Shown piece after piece: positions 42,547 through 51,956 of a DNA stretch of 64,000 nt (position 1 is its first letter; every line of letters starts with the position of its first letter). Below the pieces are notes generated by a model. It was not told where the DNA came from. It worked only from the letters and a program-made list of their open reading frames with translations, and ran no database searches. The position numbers and the translations under genes were made by a program. Source of the DNA: CAVYXZ01 sp965223835 (GTDB taxonomy: Bacteria > Chloroflexota > Anaerolineae > Aggregatilineales > Phototrophicaceae); the NCBI GenBank assembly GCA_965223835.1, contig OZ245023.1:124001-188000 (forward strand), in the 5' to 3' direction.

Positions 42547-43391
42547 TCGAACCCGTACAATCTGGCCCTGCCCTCTTGGACGATATTCAGAGTACGACTT
42601 TGCAACCGAGTCAGGTCGCGATCTGGTGGCTGGGACAAAGTGGTTACGCGATTAAGACCGCCAGCACGTTATTTTATGTTGATCTCTACCTGTCGGAGCA
42701 TCTCACAGCCAAGTACGCGGCGACTGAGAAACCCCATATTCGCATGACACGGGCACCGCTGCGGGGTGCGGACTTGCGCGATGTGCGCTGGGTGTTTAGC
42801 AGTCACAAGCACTCCGATCATCTGGATCCGGGTACATTACCCGCGCTATTTGCGAACAACCCAGATGCGCAATTGGTGCTGCCACTGGCACTAGTCGATC
42901 ATGCGCAGGTGCTGGGACTGGATCGTCTGCTGCCCACGTATGGTGATGAGTCGCTCGATTGCGATGGTTTGAAGGTTCATGTTGTGCCATCTTCTCATCC
43001 TGATCTTGACTACACGAAGGAAACTGGCTATCCTTTTATTGGGTTTGTCTTCGAAGTCGATGGCGTCAAACTCTATCACAGTGGCGACACCATCGTGTAC
43101 GCTGGCCTGGCCGAACGCTTGGCGGCGCATCAAGTCGATATTGCCTTCTTGCCCATCAACGGCACTGATGAACGCCGCCACCAGCTCCATGTTCCGCCCA
43201 ACATGAACAGCGCGGAAGCGCTCGAACTCGCCGCGCAGATCGGCAATCCGCTGATTATCCCGCATCACTACGATATGTTCACCTTCAATACGGTGGATGT
43301 GCGTGAGTTCACTGCCCTGGCCGATGCCGCCGGTCAACCCTACCGCGTGCTGCAATGTGGCGAACGCTTTATCTGGTCACGGACTGATTAA
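42543..43391 (+). CDS. MBL-fold lactonase (UlaG-like)
   Basis: This 282-residue metallo-beta-lactamase fold protein has the complete motif SSHKHSDHLDPG (H88, H90, D92, H93), KLYHSGDTIVYAG and IPHHYDMFTFNT. Length and motifs resemble UlaG, the L-ascorbate-6-phosphate lactonase. It overlaps the phosphotriesterase-family gene by four bases (ATGA), so two potential lactone hydrolases are co-translated. A route in which an oxidised sugar lactone is opened in two steps, or on two forms, is inferred. Confidence 0.87.
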   Translation: MIEPVQSGPALLDDIQSTTLQPSQVAIWWLGQSGYAIKTASTLFYVDLYLSEHLTAKYAATEKPHIRMTRAPLRGADLRDVRWVFSSHKHSDHLDPGTLPALFANNPDAQLVLPLALVDHAQVLGLDRLLPTYGDESLDCDGLKVHVVPSSHPDLDYTKETGYPFIGFVFEVDGVKLYHSGDTIVYAGLAERLAAHQVDIAFLPINGTDERRHQLHVPPNMNSAEALELAAQIGNPLIIPHHYDMFTFNTVDVREFTALADAAGQPYRVLQCGERFIWSRTD

Positions 43392-43413
43392 AGATGTGTA
43401 ACTAACCTGGACC

Positions 43414-44277
43414 TCATGCCTTAACTGCGCCGGATGTCAGCCCGGAGATAAATTGGCGGAGTGCAACTGCAAAGACCATTAACAACGGGATTGACGAAAT
43501 CACGTACCCGGCGAATAAGGGTCCCCACTCGGTCTCAAAACTTGAGGAAAACTGCACCAAGCCCTGCGCCAGCGGCATATACTGCCGGTCGGTAATCGTG
43601 ACCAGCGGCCAGATCAGATCGTTCCAGGTACTGATCAGCGTCGTGATCGCCACCGTCGCCAGCATCGGTCGCGCTAGCGGGATAGACACCCACAGAAAGA
43701 CTTGCCAGTCGGCGGCACCATCCACATGGGCTGCATCAAATAATTCTGGCGGCTGCGATTCAAAATAATTGCGCATCAGCCAGGTAGCCAGCACGATGCC
43801 GCCCGAAATCCAGGGCACGACCAACGCCAGCGGTGTATTGACCAAGTCCAGGTCGCGAATCAACACGAAACGGGGTGCCAATGTTAAGACCCCTGGCACC
43901 ATAATCAGTGTAATAAAGGCGAGAAACAGCAGCCGTCTGAGCGGAAATTTATACCGGGCGAAAACGAAGCCGGCAACGCTGGAAAGTGCCAGGACGCAGA
44001 GAATGGTTGTGCCGGAATACAACGCACTATTGACGATAAACCGCCAGATGCGACGGAACGCGACCGCGTAATTTTCCAGATGCAATGGCAATGTCGGCAG
44101 CCAGAACTCTTGATAAAATTGCGTGTTGTTTTTGAATGATGAAACAACGATCAGCACCAGCGGGAAGAAGGTAATTATGCCAAAAAACACCAGAATCGTT
44201 TGAAACGACCAGTCATGCCGCACCGTGCGCCACAGTGATCGCCATTTTTGTTGGTTCATGCGCAATTTACTCTCCAT
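43414..44277 (-). CDS. CUT1 sugar ABC transporter permease (MalG-like)
   Basis: This 287-residue inner-membrane permease has six segments. The EAA loop reads ELFDAAHVDGAADWQVFLWVSIPLARP. It overlaps the upstream permease gene by 11 bases. It converges with the UlaG-like gene, with only 22 bases between stops. As at the first CUT1 locus, no ATPase gene is present. Confidence 0.9.
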   Translation of the reverse strand: MESKLRMNQQKWRSLWRTVRHDWSFQTILVFFGIITFFPLVLIVVSSFKNNTQFYQEFWLPTLPLHLENYAVAFRRIWRFIVNSALYSGTTILCVLALSSVAGFVFARYKFPLRRLLFLAFITLIMVPGVLTLAPRFVLIRDLDLVNTPLALVVPWISGGIVLATWLMRNYFESQPPELFDAAHVDGAADWQVFLWVSIPLARPMLATVAITTLISTWNDLIWPLVTITDRQYMPLAQGLVQFSSSFETEWGPLFAGYVISSIPLLMVFAVALRQFISGLTSGAVKA

Positions 44278-45196
44278 TGGCCTGCGAAATCCTCAGGTTC
44301 AAGACCGTGAGGAACAGCATTACCACGAACAGAATGACGCCAATGGCTGATGCGTAACCGAATTCAAGGAAATTAAAAGCCGAATGATAGAGATGCAACG
44401 CAGGCATCATGGTTGAATAGCCCGGCCCGCCGTCGGTCATCACCAGGAATAGATCAAACCGCTGGGTCATGAATATGGCTGTCAGGATAATTGCCAACAT
44501 GATCTGACCGCGTATCATCGGCAAATCAATATGACGGATTCGCTGGAACAGCCCGGCACCATCAATTTCAGCGCTTTCCAGCACTTCTTTGGGGATCGCC
44601 TGCAATCCGCCCAGAATAATCAGGAATTGCAGTGTTGGCAGCCAGGGAAAGCGCACAAATGACAACGCCCACATTGCCAGATTGGGGTCGGACAACCAGG
44701 CGCGAGTCAGGCTTTCCAGGCCCAGTAATGTTAAGGTCTGGTTCAACAAACCAACCTGCGGATTATAGATGAAGCGCCAGATTAGATAATTCAGAATCAT
44801 GGGCACGACCATCGGGAATACGAAGATGATCTTCCACCAATTCGCCCACCGCTGACTGCGTAAATTGACGATCATTTCGGCGGCGATCAGGGGAAAAATC
44901 GTCTGCATCACCACCCGAAAGAAGATAAAAAATACGAGGTTTTGGAGCGCTACGCGGAATGTACGATCGGTATAAAGGTCTTGATAATTTTGGAGGCCAA
45001 CGAATTCATGGAGTTTGCCCCCGTTCCACCAGAACAACGAATTGTACATGGCGGAAAATGCCGGGAACCACTCAAAGACAAACAGCAGCAACAAAGCGGG
45101 AAACAAGGCCAGATAAACAAATCGGTGCTTAAAAAACCGCGCCGGTAGCGACGTTTTCCGTGGGGTAGTCTGCGGGCGTATGGTCAGTTCAGACAT
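44267..45196 (-). CDS. CUT1 sugar ABC transporter permease (MalF-like)
   Basis: This 309-residue permease starts at the ATG at 45196 (SELTIRPQTTPRK), with GAGG nine bases upstream; the frame stays open to 45310 but that part has no sequence of permease type. Six membrane segments and the EAA loop EVLESAEIDGAGLFQRIRHIDLPMIRG are visible. It forms the channel with the MalG-like partner. Confidence 0.9.
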   Translation of the reverse strand: MSELTIRPQTTPRKTSLPARFFKHRFVYLALFPALLLLFVFEWFPAFSAMYNSLFWWNGGKLHEFVGLQNYQDLYTDRTFRVALQNLVFFIFFRVVMQTIFPLIAAEMIVNLRSQRWANWWKIIFVFPMVVPMILNYLIWRFIYNPQVGLLNQTLTLLGLESLTRAWLSDPNLAMWALSFVRFPWLPTLQFLIILGGLQAIPKEVLESAEIDGAGLFQRIRHIDLPMIRGQIMLAIILTAIFMTQRFDLFLVMTDGGPGYSTMMPALHLYHSAFNFLEFGYASAIGVILFVVMLFLTVLNLRISQANGE

Positions 45197-45320
45197 GAGG
45201 AGAAGCCTCAACAAAAATCGGCATCGTGAACCGACTCGGTCGCACGATGTCGGCGCAGGTTGAAAACGCGAGCCTGAGCTAACCCACAGGTCAACCCAGG
45301 CCAGCAGCAATTGTCAACGA

Positions 45321-46796
45321 TTAAGAAACCTGAAAATCACAGGTCCAGTCATTTTCGGCAATGGTCTTAGCCGCTTCGCTGCGCATCAGGCGATCTTGTT
45401 CTCGAATGAGCGTATCTTTGTCAATTTGGGCCGTAAAGTATTCTTGCATCAAACGACGATGCTCTTCACCATAGCGTTTGGTCAAGCGCGGATCAGGATC
45501 TTTGAGCGCCCGAATCGGCAGTTCCAGGAAGTTGGTCAGCGGCAACAATGCATCCGGCACATCCAGTCCCACCAGTGTGGGAACCGAACGCGGCGCATCC
45601 AGAACGACTCGCGACCACTGCGGCTGGGCGGTCACATACATCAGGAAATCAACCACCTCGTCAGTGATACCTTCGCGCCGGGCGCGATCTGTCACAACGT
45701 AACCAGATGTAAAGCCACCAACCAGATAAGCCGTATCGTTGTTCGCGGCATAGGCTGAAGTTGTTTCGGTCAGCGGTGGAAAATAACTGACGCCAAACTC
45801 AAAATCGGCATCGCGCAGCACCCGTGCCATATCCGCTGCTGCATTCGCCAACAAGAACGGTACTTCACCCGTGATAAAGAGACGATAGGCTTCATCGGGC
45901 GTGGCAGTCGGATAACCATCGATCCAATACGGCTCAAAATTGGCTAGAATATCAATCCAGTCGGCAAATTCCGGGTCATTGGCCGAGACGATCTCGTTCT
46001 GGATGGCGCAGGCAAACTCCCGCTGATTCAATGCATGCCAGGTTGCATCTGGCTCCCACATACTTTCAATTTTGTCACGATACACGCTTGTCAGTGTTGT
46101 GCCATCAAACCAGTTATAGTTGAACGGTGTCGCCGTACTCATGCTCAGCGCGATCGGTTCAACGCCGGTTGCTGCCAGCGTATCCAACTCAGCAATCATC
46201 GATTCCCAATCCGCCCACAACGAGTATGAAGCATCGAACTCGGTATCAAATCCAGCAGCATCAAGCATCTCTTTATTGTAGAAGAAGCCTACTGCCACGG
46301 CGTCAACCGTAACGACATATTGATTACCGCTGCCGGTGTGGTAGGTCGTATCCCAGACGACCTGGGGAATCGAATCCTGCCAGCTTTCAGAACCGGCGGT
46401 GCCTTCCGGCGTGTGTGGATTGGCCTGCGTGATGTAATCGTTCAGCGGCACGTACCAGTCGTTGCCCTCTTCCTGCCACACCCGAATATAGTTGTTGTTC
46501 AAGATGTGAGGCTCGTTCTGCCCTTGAAATACGGTGATGCGCCATTGATCGCCGGAGATATTCTGGGGCACTTCAATCAATTCGATCTTCACACCCGGAT
46601 TCATGGCTTCATATTCAGCCACGAGTTCATTCATCATGGTTGGCGGGAAAGGATTATCTTCCGTTGCCTCAGCGGGAAAGTACGCTCCAGGCGCAAACCG
46701 GATCACGATCTCATCCTGTGCCGCCACGCTCGTTAGTGGGATCAGCGCCACAAGCAAGAGCACAAAAACTATTCGTCTGTGAAGCATTTTCATCAT
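45321..46796 (-). CDS. Carbohydrate ABC transporter solute-binding protein
   Basis: This 491-residue protein has a Sec-type signal peptide (KMLHRRIVFVLLLVALIPLTSVAAQ), unlike the Tat-type one at 10231. The mature part starts DEIVIRFAPGAYFP and has VAEYEAMNPGVKIELIEVPQ, typical of family 1 binding proteins. The ATG at 46796 follows GGAG by seven bases; a TTG at 46802 is less likely. It leads the CUT1 importer operon and is preceded by a strong palindrome at 46830. Ligand unknown. Confidence 0.9.
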   Translation of the reverse strand: MMKMLHRRIVFVLLLVALIPLTSVAAQDEIVIRFAPGAYFPAEATEDNPFPPTMMNELVAEYEAMNPGVKIELIEVPQNISGDQWRITVFQGQNEPHILNNNYIRVWQEEGNDWYVPLNDYITQANPHTPEGTAGSESWQDSIPQVVWDTTYHTGSGNQYVVTVDAVAVGFFYNKEMLDAAGFDTEFDASYSLWADWESMIAELDTLAATGVEPIALSMSTATPFNYNWFDGTTLTSVYRDKIESMWEPDATWHALNQREFACAIQNEIVSANDPEFADWIDILANFEPYWIDGYPTATPDEAYRLFITGEVPFLLANAAADMARVLRDADFEFGVSYFPPLTETTSAYAANNDTAYLVGGFTSGYVVTDRARREGITDEVVDFLMYVTAQPQWSRVVLDAPRSVPTLVGLDVPDALLPLTNFLELPIRALKDPDPRLTKRYGEEHRRLMQEYFTAQIDKDTLIREQDRLMRSEAAKTIAENDWTCDFQVS

Positions 46797-46829
46797 AATC
46801 AATCTCCGTTTATTAAGTGGAAAATTTAT

Positions 46830-46849
46830 AGACTTGCACGTGTAAGTCT
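46830..46849. promoter_or_regulatory. Operator-like 20-base palindrome
   Basis: AGACTTGCAC and GTGTAAGTCT form a 20-base inverted repeat with two mismatched positions around CACGTG. It lies 34 bases upstream of the binding-protein start and next to a minus-strand TATAAA. It is a likely repressor site for the importer. No other copy was seen in the window. Confidence 0.55.
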
Positions 46850-46959
46850 AGCGTCTTGACCAACTTCATGCAAACATTACATGTGGAAATTTTGTTCAAA
46901 GGTGCTGAAGCCAACCTGGCTTGTACAATCGAACACTCATCTCCGGCCTGAGCTAATTC

Positions 46960-47799
46960 TTACAGCCGATAAAAGCGCGTTGCGTTCGCGCGGAACAGCT
47001 TATCCTTCTCAGCAGCGGTCAAGTCGGGCGTCGCCCAGTCGAGCACCGCAACCCAGCGTGGATAGGTCGTGGCCCGCGTCGATACCGGCCAATCGCCGCC
47101 ATACATCACGCGGTCAATGCCGAACGCCGCAATCACATGATCGATATACGGCTTTAACTGCTCCTGCGTCCAGTTGTCATGGTCAGCTTCTGTCACCAAG
47201 CCGGAGATTTTGCAGGATACATTGGGGAAATTTGCCAGCGTCTGAATCTGATCGCGCCAGGGGTCCATTAGCCCATCTTTGATACCCGGCTTACCCACAT
47301 GATCGAGGACGAATGATACATCCGGCGACTGCTGCACCAGCGCGATGACATCTGGCAACTGCGGATGGAAGATGCATAGATCAAAGCTGAGGCCATATTG
47401 CGGCAGCAATTGCACCCCGGCGACAAAATCCGGTTGCCGGGCAAAGCCCAACGCCTCGGATTGAATGAGACGACGCACACTCTTCACCAGCGGATTCTGC
47501 GCCAGTTGTTCCAGATAGCCGCTGACGACTGCGCCCTGCTCCAACGGTGCAAACGCCACAATGCCCTGAATCGCCGGGTTTTCGGCAGCCAGCGATGTCA
47601 CCCACTCGACTTCTTTGAGGCCATCGGTCGGGTCAACATCAGCTTCGACAAAAACAATTTTCTCGATCTCCAGTTCACCCGCCTCGGTCGCCAGATCTGC
47701 CGGTAAATACGTTCGATTCAGTGCCTTAACTTCTTTCAACCAGGGCATCTTAATCCATTGTGGATGCCAGAAGTGAACGTGACTGTCAACCAGTTTCAT
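46960..47799 (-). CDS. Amidohydrolase family protein (fuconolactonase-like)
   Basis: This 279-residue protein belongs to the amidohydrolase 2 group (COG3618), which includes L-fucono- and L-rhamnono-1,5-lactonases. DSHVHFWHP gives H7 and H9, HVGKPG a further metal or substrate histidine, and YGGDWPVS the catalytic aspartate. The ATG at 47799 is 14 bases after the stop of the Gfo/Idh/MocA gene; the frame is open further upstream but that overlaps the other gene. The pair fits oxidation of a sugar to a lactone followed by hydrolysis. Confidence 0.87.
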   Translation of the reverse strand: MKLVDSHVHFWHPQWIKMPWLKEVKALNRTYLPADLATEAGELEIEKIVFVEADVDPTDGLKEVEWVTSLAAENPAIQGIVAFAPLEQGAVVSGYLEQLAQNPLVKSVRRLIQSEALGFARQPDFVAGVQLLPQYGLSFDLCIFHPQLPDVIALVQQSPDVSFVLDHVGKPGIKDGLMDPWRDQIQTLANFPNVSCKISGLVTEADHDNWTQEQLKPYIDHVIAAFGIDRVMYGGDWPVSTRATTYPRWVAVLDWATPDLTAAEKDKLFRANATRFYRL

Positions 47800-47813
47800 A
47801 AGTTTATACCTGC

Positions 47814-48884
47814 CTATTCCTGGGGAATGGGTGTGCCGCCCTGCGCACTCGATTCGTAAGCCGCTTCGACGACAGCCATCGTCTGAAAAGCGTCGGCAAC
47901 GGCGGTGGGCAATTGCGTGGTTTCGCCCTGAGCATAACGCATCAGGCTTGCCATTGTACCGATAAATGCCTCCGGGAACCACGAGCCATTGATGGGAATT
48001 TCCTGCCAGTGTGGGTCTTGCCCGTCTGCAAGCAACACATACTCAAATTTGTCGGGTACCCCCTGCGGATAATCCATGTTCACGCCGACGCGAATCTTGA
48101 TCGCCCCCTTAGCGCCTTCCCATTTGACATAACACTCTTGTTTTTCCTGCCCATAAACATGCCCATGATTGGTCATGATGTTGGCCCGCACGCGCTCACC
48201 ATAATCCATAATCAGCATCGTCCGCGTGGAGGCCAGATGGGCCGCAACCGGGTGTTTGAGTGATTTGGCATAGACGCTGTTCGGCTCGCCCAAAAACGAC
48301 CGGAATAAATCGACATAATGAATGCTGTGATAGACGATCTCTAAGCGCGGGGCCGTGTTGAGGAACTCCCACAACTGCCAGGGTGTATATACCTGCACCC
48401 GCATCTCCATGTCGTTGACCGCGCCGATCAATCCCCGGTCGATCATATCCCGCGCCGCGATGATAAATGGCGCAAAACGAAGTTGAAAATTGATGGCAGC
48501 CTTGAGGTCTTTCTGGCGACACAGCTTGAGAATCGCCCGTGCTTGATCGAGGTCTTCGCCCATCGGCTTCTGCACCAACACCGCCCGACCATCAGGAATT
48601 TTTTCGAGTACACTCAGCACCGCTCTGCCCGGTACGGCAACATCAAACACCGCGTTGGCAGGTGCTTGCGCGACGGCCTGTTCTAACGACTCATAGAGCG
48701 TGGGCAGGCTAAATTTATCGCGCATCATCCGGGCACGGTCGGGATTCGGGTCATACCCCCCGGCAACCTGAAAGCCCGCGCTTTGATAGGCTGGATAATG
48801 CGCATCATGCACGATCCCGCCGAGGCCGATGCTGACAATTGGTAGCGGTTGAGCTGGCAGCGTGGCTTGTTGCTTTACATCCAT
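47814..48884 (-). CDS. Gfo/Idh/MocA family oxidoreductase
   Basis: This 356-residue oxidoreductase has a variant Rossmann loop (IGLGGIVHDAHYPAY) and VQKPMGEDLDQA, whose lysine is the catalytic EKP-type residue. LEIVYHSIHYVDLFRSF holds the substrate-site histidines. It is first in a two-gene unit with the lactonase-like amidohydrolase and lies upstream of the CUT1 importer on the same strand. It is the third oxidoreductase of this family in the window and not a close copy of the others. Confidence 0.9.
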   Translation of the reverse strand: MDVKQQATLPAQPLPIVSIGLGGIVHDAHYPAYQSAGFQVAGGYDPNPDRARMMRDKFSLPTLYESLEQAVAQAPANAVFDVAVPGRAVLSVLEKIPDGRAVLVQKPMGEDLDQARAILKLCRQKDLKAAINFQLRFAPFIIAARDMIDRGLIGAVNDMEMRVQVYTPWQLWEFLNTAPRLEIVYHSIHYVDLFRSFLGEPNSVYAKSLKHPVAAHLASTRTMLIMDYGERVRANIMTNHGHVYGQEKQECYVKWEGAKGAIKIRVGVNMDYPQGVPDKFEYVLLADGQDPHWQEIPINGSWFPEAFIGTMASLMRYAQGETTQLPTAVADAFQTMAVVEAAYESSAQGGTPIPQE

Positions 48885-49012
48885 AGTGGCAGTCTCTTTG
48901 GGTAGAAATACTGTGGCTAGTCTACCGAAACGCTGTAGGGCAGCGCAACTTTGTCATATGAAACTGTGATGGTCATCCTGCCAATAATAACATGCTCTAC
49001 TACCGAACGGTA

Positions 49013-49981
49013 TCAGGCTGATGGCGCGGCAAACCGCCTCACGAGCTTGATTTCCGTGTCATAGATCTCGAAACCCAGCTTGAGGTTGAGTTGGAGCATC
49101 GGATTCTCACTGTTGTTCTGGGTCATAATCAGTGGGACACCATGCGCCTGGGCATAGGTCACGGGTCGCAACTTGAGCGCGGTTGCCAACCCCCGACGAC
49201 GATAGGCGCGGTCCACGCCGGTCATGCCCGTATACAGTTTGCCCTCGGCGGGATCACCCCACAGACTTGCCAGCCCGACATAACGCCCATTATGCAGCGC
49301 CATGAAATTGGCGTTGGGGATGAAGTAAGGATAATTTTCAGAATAACCCTCACGCCACGATTCAAATGTTACGCGCGTGTGTTCCGCCGGTTCGGGTACA
49401 TCATCCACCAGGGTCTGATGCAGTTCATAAACGTGACGCAACGCGTTCGCATCTTCGCGCAACAGATCGCTCAGGACGCGAATTTTGATGCCCAGCGCCG
49501 CAATTTTATCGTCCAGCCCGCTGAAACGGGACCAATCGAATGTCGTCACATCCAGCTTTGATTTCGGTTCACGCTGATCGACTTGAAAACTACGCTGCTC
49601 CAGAAACCGTCGGCTGTGCGGGCGACTCTCAGTCGTGATGGTATGCAGTTCACTGACGCCAAACGCATCCTGCAACATTGCCAGCAAATAATTGTAAAGT
49701 GCTGTGCCGATACCTTGCCGTTGATAATCGGGCAATACATCCAGCCGCAGCCAGAAACGTTGGGGATGGAGGAAGCGTTCATTCTGCTCGAACGACCCGT
49801 AGCCCACCACCTGCTCATTAATTTCAGCCATAAACCGCCGCTGCACCAGATCAGACCGTCGCTCCCTATCCCGCTGATGCAAGTCAGCAACGGTCACCAA
49901 TGGCTCCCGCCAGACGGTATTCATTACATTGGCGAGAGATTCATAATCCGTCGGAGTCGCTGCAAAGGGCCGAATTCGCAT
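49013..49981 (-). CDS. GNAT acetyltransferase with two tandem domains
   Basis: This 322-residue protein has two GNAT domains in tandem. The first has RLDVLPDYQRQGIGTALYNYL (acetyl-CoA loop QRQGIGTA), the second MTGVDRAYRRRGLATALKL. Tandem GNATs often keep catalysis in one domain only. It lies 12 bases after the alpha/beta hydrolase gene on the same strand. The acceptor is unknown. Confidence 0.87.
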   Translation of the reverse strand: MRIRPFAATPTDYESLANVMNTVWREPLVTVADLHQRDRERRSDLVQRRFMAEINEQVVGYGSFEQNERFLHPQRFWLRLDVLPDYQRQGIGTALYNYLLAMLQDAFGVSELHTITTESRPHSRRFLEQRSFQVDQREPKSKLDVTTFDWSRFSGLDDKIAALGIKIRVLSDLLREDANALRHVYELHQTLVDDVPEPAEHTRVTFESWREGYSENYPYFIPNANFMALHNGRYVGLASLWGDPAEGKLYTGMTGVDRAYRRRGLATALKLRPVTYAQAHGVPLIMTQNNSENPMLQLNLKLGFEIYDTEIKLVRRFAAPSA

Positions 49982-49993
49982 GACAGCTTGGCC

Positions 49994-50812
49994 TTATGTT
50001 AGGGTCATAACGAACTGGTCAAACTCACCCTGGTAGGCCGGATTCTCGATTTCGTTGCCATGTCCATAGCCTGGACACAATACCAGATGACTATTGGGGA
50101 TCGCCTGGGCCATTTCGCGCTGGCGTTCCTGCAGAATCAAGCGGTCCTCCGCCCCATCAATGACCAGCGTCGGACAGGCAATGCGGGGCAGCACAGCCGT
50201 ATGATCGAGCTTGAGCAAAGGCCGCAACACATTTTCCAGCCGCCCCGGTATCCCACGTCGCCCGCTATAAGCCAACAACGGTTTCAGGGGGCGATAGAGG
50301 TGTTGCCGTTGGGGTCGGTAGGTATAGGCAATCGTATCCAGCATGAGATCACCCCAGCGATTTTGCGCGATGAGATCAAGCCAGCGCGTCAAAACCCCGT
50401 GCAGATGTTCATCCGTGCGATAGGGAGCGGCGGTCAATACCAGACCCGTCACAAAATTTGGATACTTGACCGCAATCTGTTGTCCTATCGGCCCTCCGGC
50501 TGAGTTGCATTCCCACACGGCAGCTTGCCAGCCGAGTTGTTGTACCGCAAAGATCATGTCGTCAGCATGTTGCTCAAAGGAAAAATTGGGTGGGAGTGGG
50601 TCACGGCGACTAAATATCGCCATCTGATAGCGCTGCGCCCGCTTGCGATAAAGGTAGGCCAGGCTCAAGCCAGCACTGTGTACTGTCTGGAATCCATCAC
50701 CAGCGCCCGGAATCGTCACGATCGGTTGGGGGCCATCGCCGATGATGACGCAGTGGATTTCGGCCCCATCAGGAGCTGTTATCGTCTTTTTGCGGTATTT
50801 AGGGATAAACAT
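49994..50812 (-). CDS. Alpha/beta hydrolase
   Basis: This 272-residue protein has the alpha/beta-hydrolase fold. The nucleophile position falls in VWECNSAGGPIGQQIA (CNSAGG, a GxSxG variant whose first glycine is Asn), with LVIDGAEDRLI for the acid and GYGHGNEIE for the histidine. The first residues (FIPKYRKKTITAPDGAEIHC) contain no signal. It forms a two-gene unit with the GNAT gene. Confidence 0.82.
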   Translation of the reverse strand: MFIPKYRKKTITAPDGAEIHCVIIGDGPQPIVTIPGAGDGFQTVHSAGLSLAYLYRKRAQRYQMAIFSRRDPLPPNFSFEQHADDMIFAVQQLGWQAAVWECNSAGGPIGQQIAVKYPNFVTGLVLTAAPYRTDEHLHGVLTRWLDLIAQNRWGDLMLDTIAYTYRPQRQHLYRPLKPLLAYSGRRGIPGRLENVLRPLLKLDHTAVLPRIACPTLVIDGAEDRLILQERQREMAQAIPNSHLVLCPGYGHGNEIENPAYQGEFDQFVMTLT

Positions 50813-50970
50813 TGCAATCGCCCCGGTTTTATTTCAAGTCTATCCGGCAAGCATGAAGAGTATAGTCAGATATATGGCAAGTGACGAGTACGATGAGGCA
50901 GCATGTCGTTTCAATCACTATGAAGACTACGTTATACTATCCGCAGTATTCGTCCAACAGGAAGCAACAA

Positions 50971-51759
50971 ATGACGATAACGTTTGGCGTCTGTCAGTGG
51001 GTGCTGGATACAACGGGAGTCGCCGCTGTTCAACGCGCCAGTGAACTGGGCTTTCGTGCGCTACAGATCGGCGTGCGCAGCCTGGACCAATTTGCGGAAA
51101 TGCAAAAGCCAGCGGTACAGGCTGCCTATTTAGCGGCGGCGGCAACCCACAATATTGAAATCGTGGGGATGAGCCTGGGCATTTTTAATCAGATCGCCCT
51201 GCATGACGCGACACAGGCGGACAAAGTCTGGGAAATTTTGAGCAGCATGATTGACGTTGCCATTGCCATGCAGATTGAACTGGTCTACTGCCCCAGCTAC
51301 GCCGACGGTATCATATCAAATACCGAAGAACGATCGCGGACCAGCGCGATGTACCGGCGGGCCTGTGAGCATATCGGTGATCGTCCACTCTTGATCGCAA
51401 CTGAGAATTCGCTGGATGCAGCCGGCAACCGGGCACTCATCAATCAGGTGAATCACCCCAACCTGCGGGTGCTAATTGACGCTTACAATCCGGTCGTATT
51501 TGGCGAAAACGCGGCTGGACTATTACACGAATTAGAAGATGTATTGAGCAACCAGGTTCATGCGAAAGACGGTCATAATCAGCAGATGGGCAGTGCCCCG
51601 CTGGGCCAGGGTGACGGCGATTTTATGGCAACCGTACAAGCCCTCAACGACATTGGCTTCAGCGGCTATGTGATCTGCGAAAACAATTATGATGTCGCGA
51701 CCGAGAGCCGGACGGCGGCGGACCTGGCAACGTTAAAGCGCGTGTTCGCAGCGTCCTGA
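50971..51759 (+). CDS. Sugar phosphate isomerase/epimerase-like TIM barrel
   Basis: This 262-residue protein starts at the ATG at 50971, with AGGAA ten bases upstream; earlier in-frame ATGs lack sites. It shares the xylose-isomerase-like barrel: IATENSLDA, VLIDAYNPV, QVHAKDGHN and VICENNYD supply the likely metal ligands. It is only distantly like the protein at 19192. It is divergent from the hydrolase gene. Reaction unknown. Confidence 0.85.
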   Translation: MTITFGVCQWVLDTTGVAAVQRASELGFRALQIGVRSLDQFAEMQKPAVQAAYLAAAATHNIEIVGMSLGIFNQIALHDATQADKVWEILSSMIDVAIAMQIELVYCPSYADGIISNTEERSRTSAMYRRACEHIGDRPLLIATENSLDAAGNRALINQVNHPNLRVLIDAYNPVVFGENAAGLLHELEDVLSNQVHAKDGHNQQMGSAPLGQGDGDFMATVQALNDIGFSGYVICENNYDVATESRTAADLATLKRVFAAS

Positions 51760-51956
51760 CCCCAGCGGTCTTTTCAAAATAGTCTTTGAAATCGTCCCCG
51801 GTACTTGCGCTTAATGGACGGCGGCAGATTGGGATAATATTTGCGCTGTAACGTTAGCGGCAAATCAAAAAAGTCACCCGTTACCATGCCTCGGCACAGC
51901 GAACTGCCAAATTGACAATCCAGGACCCAGGTTGCAGCCCCCGCCGCACCGGCAAA

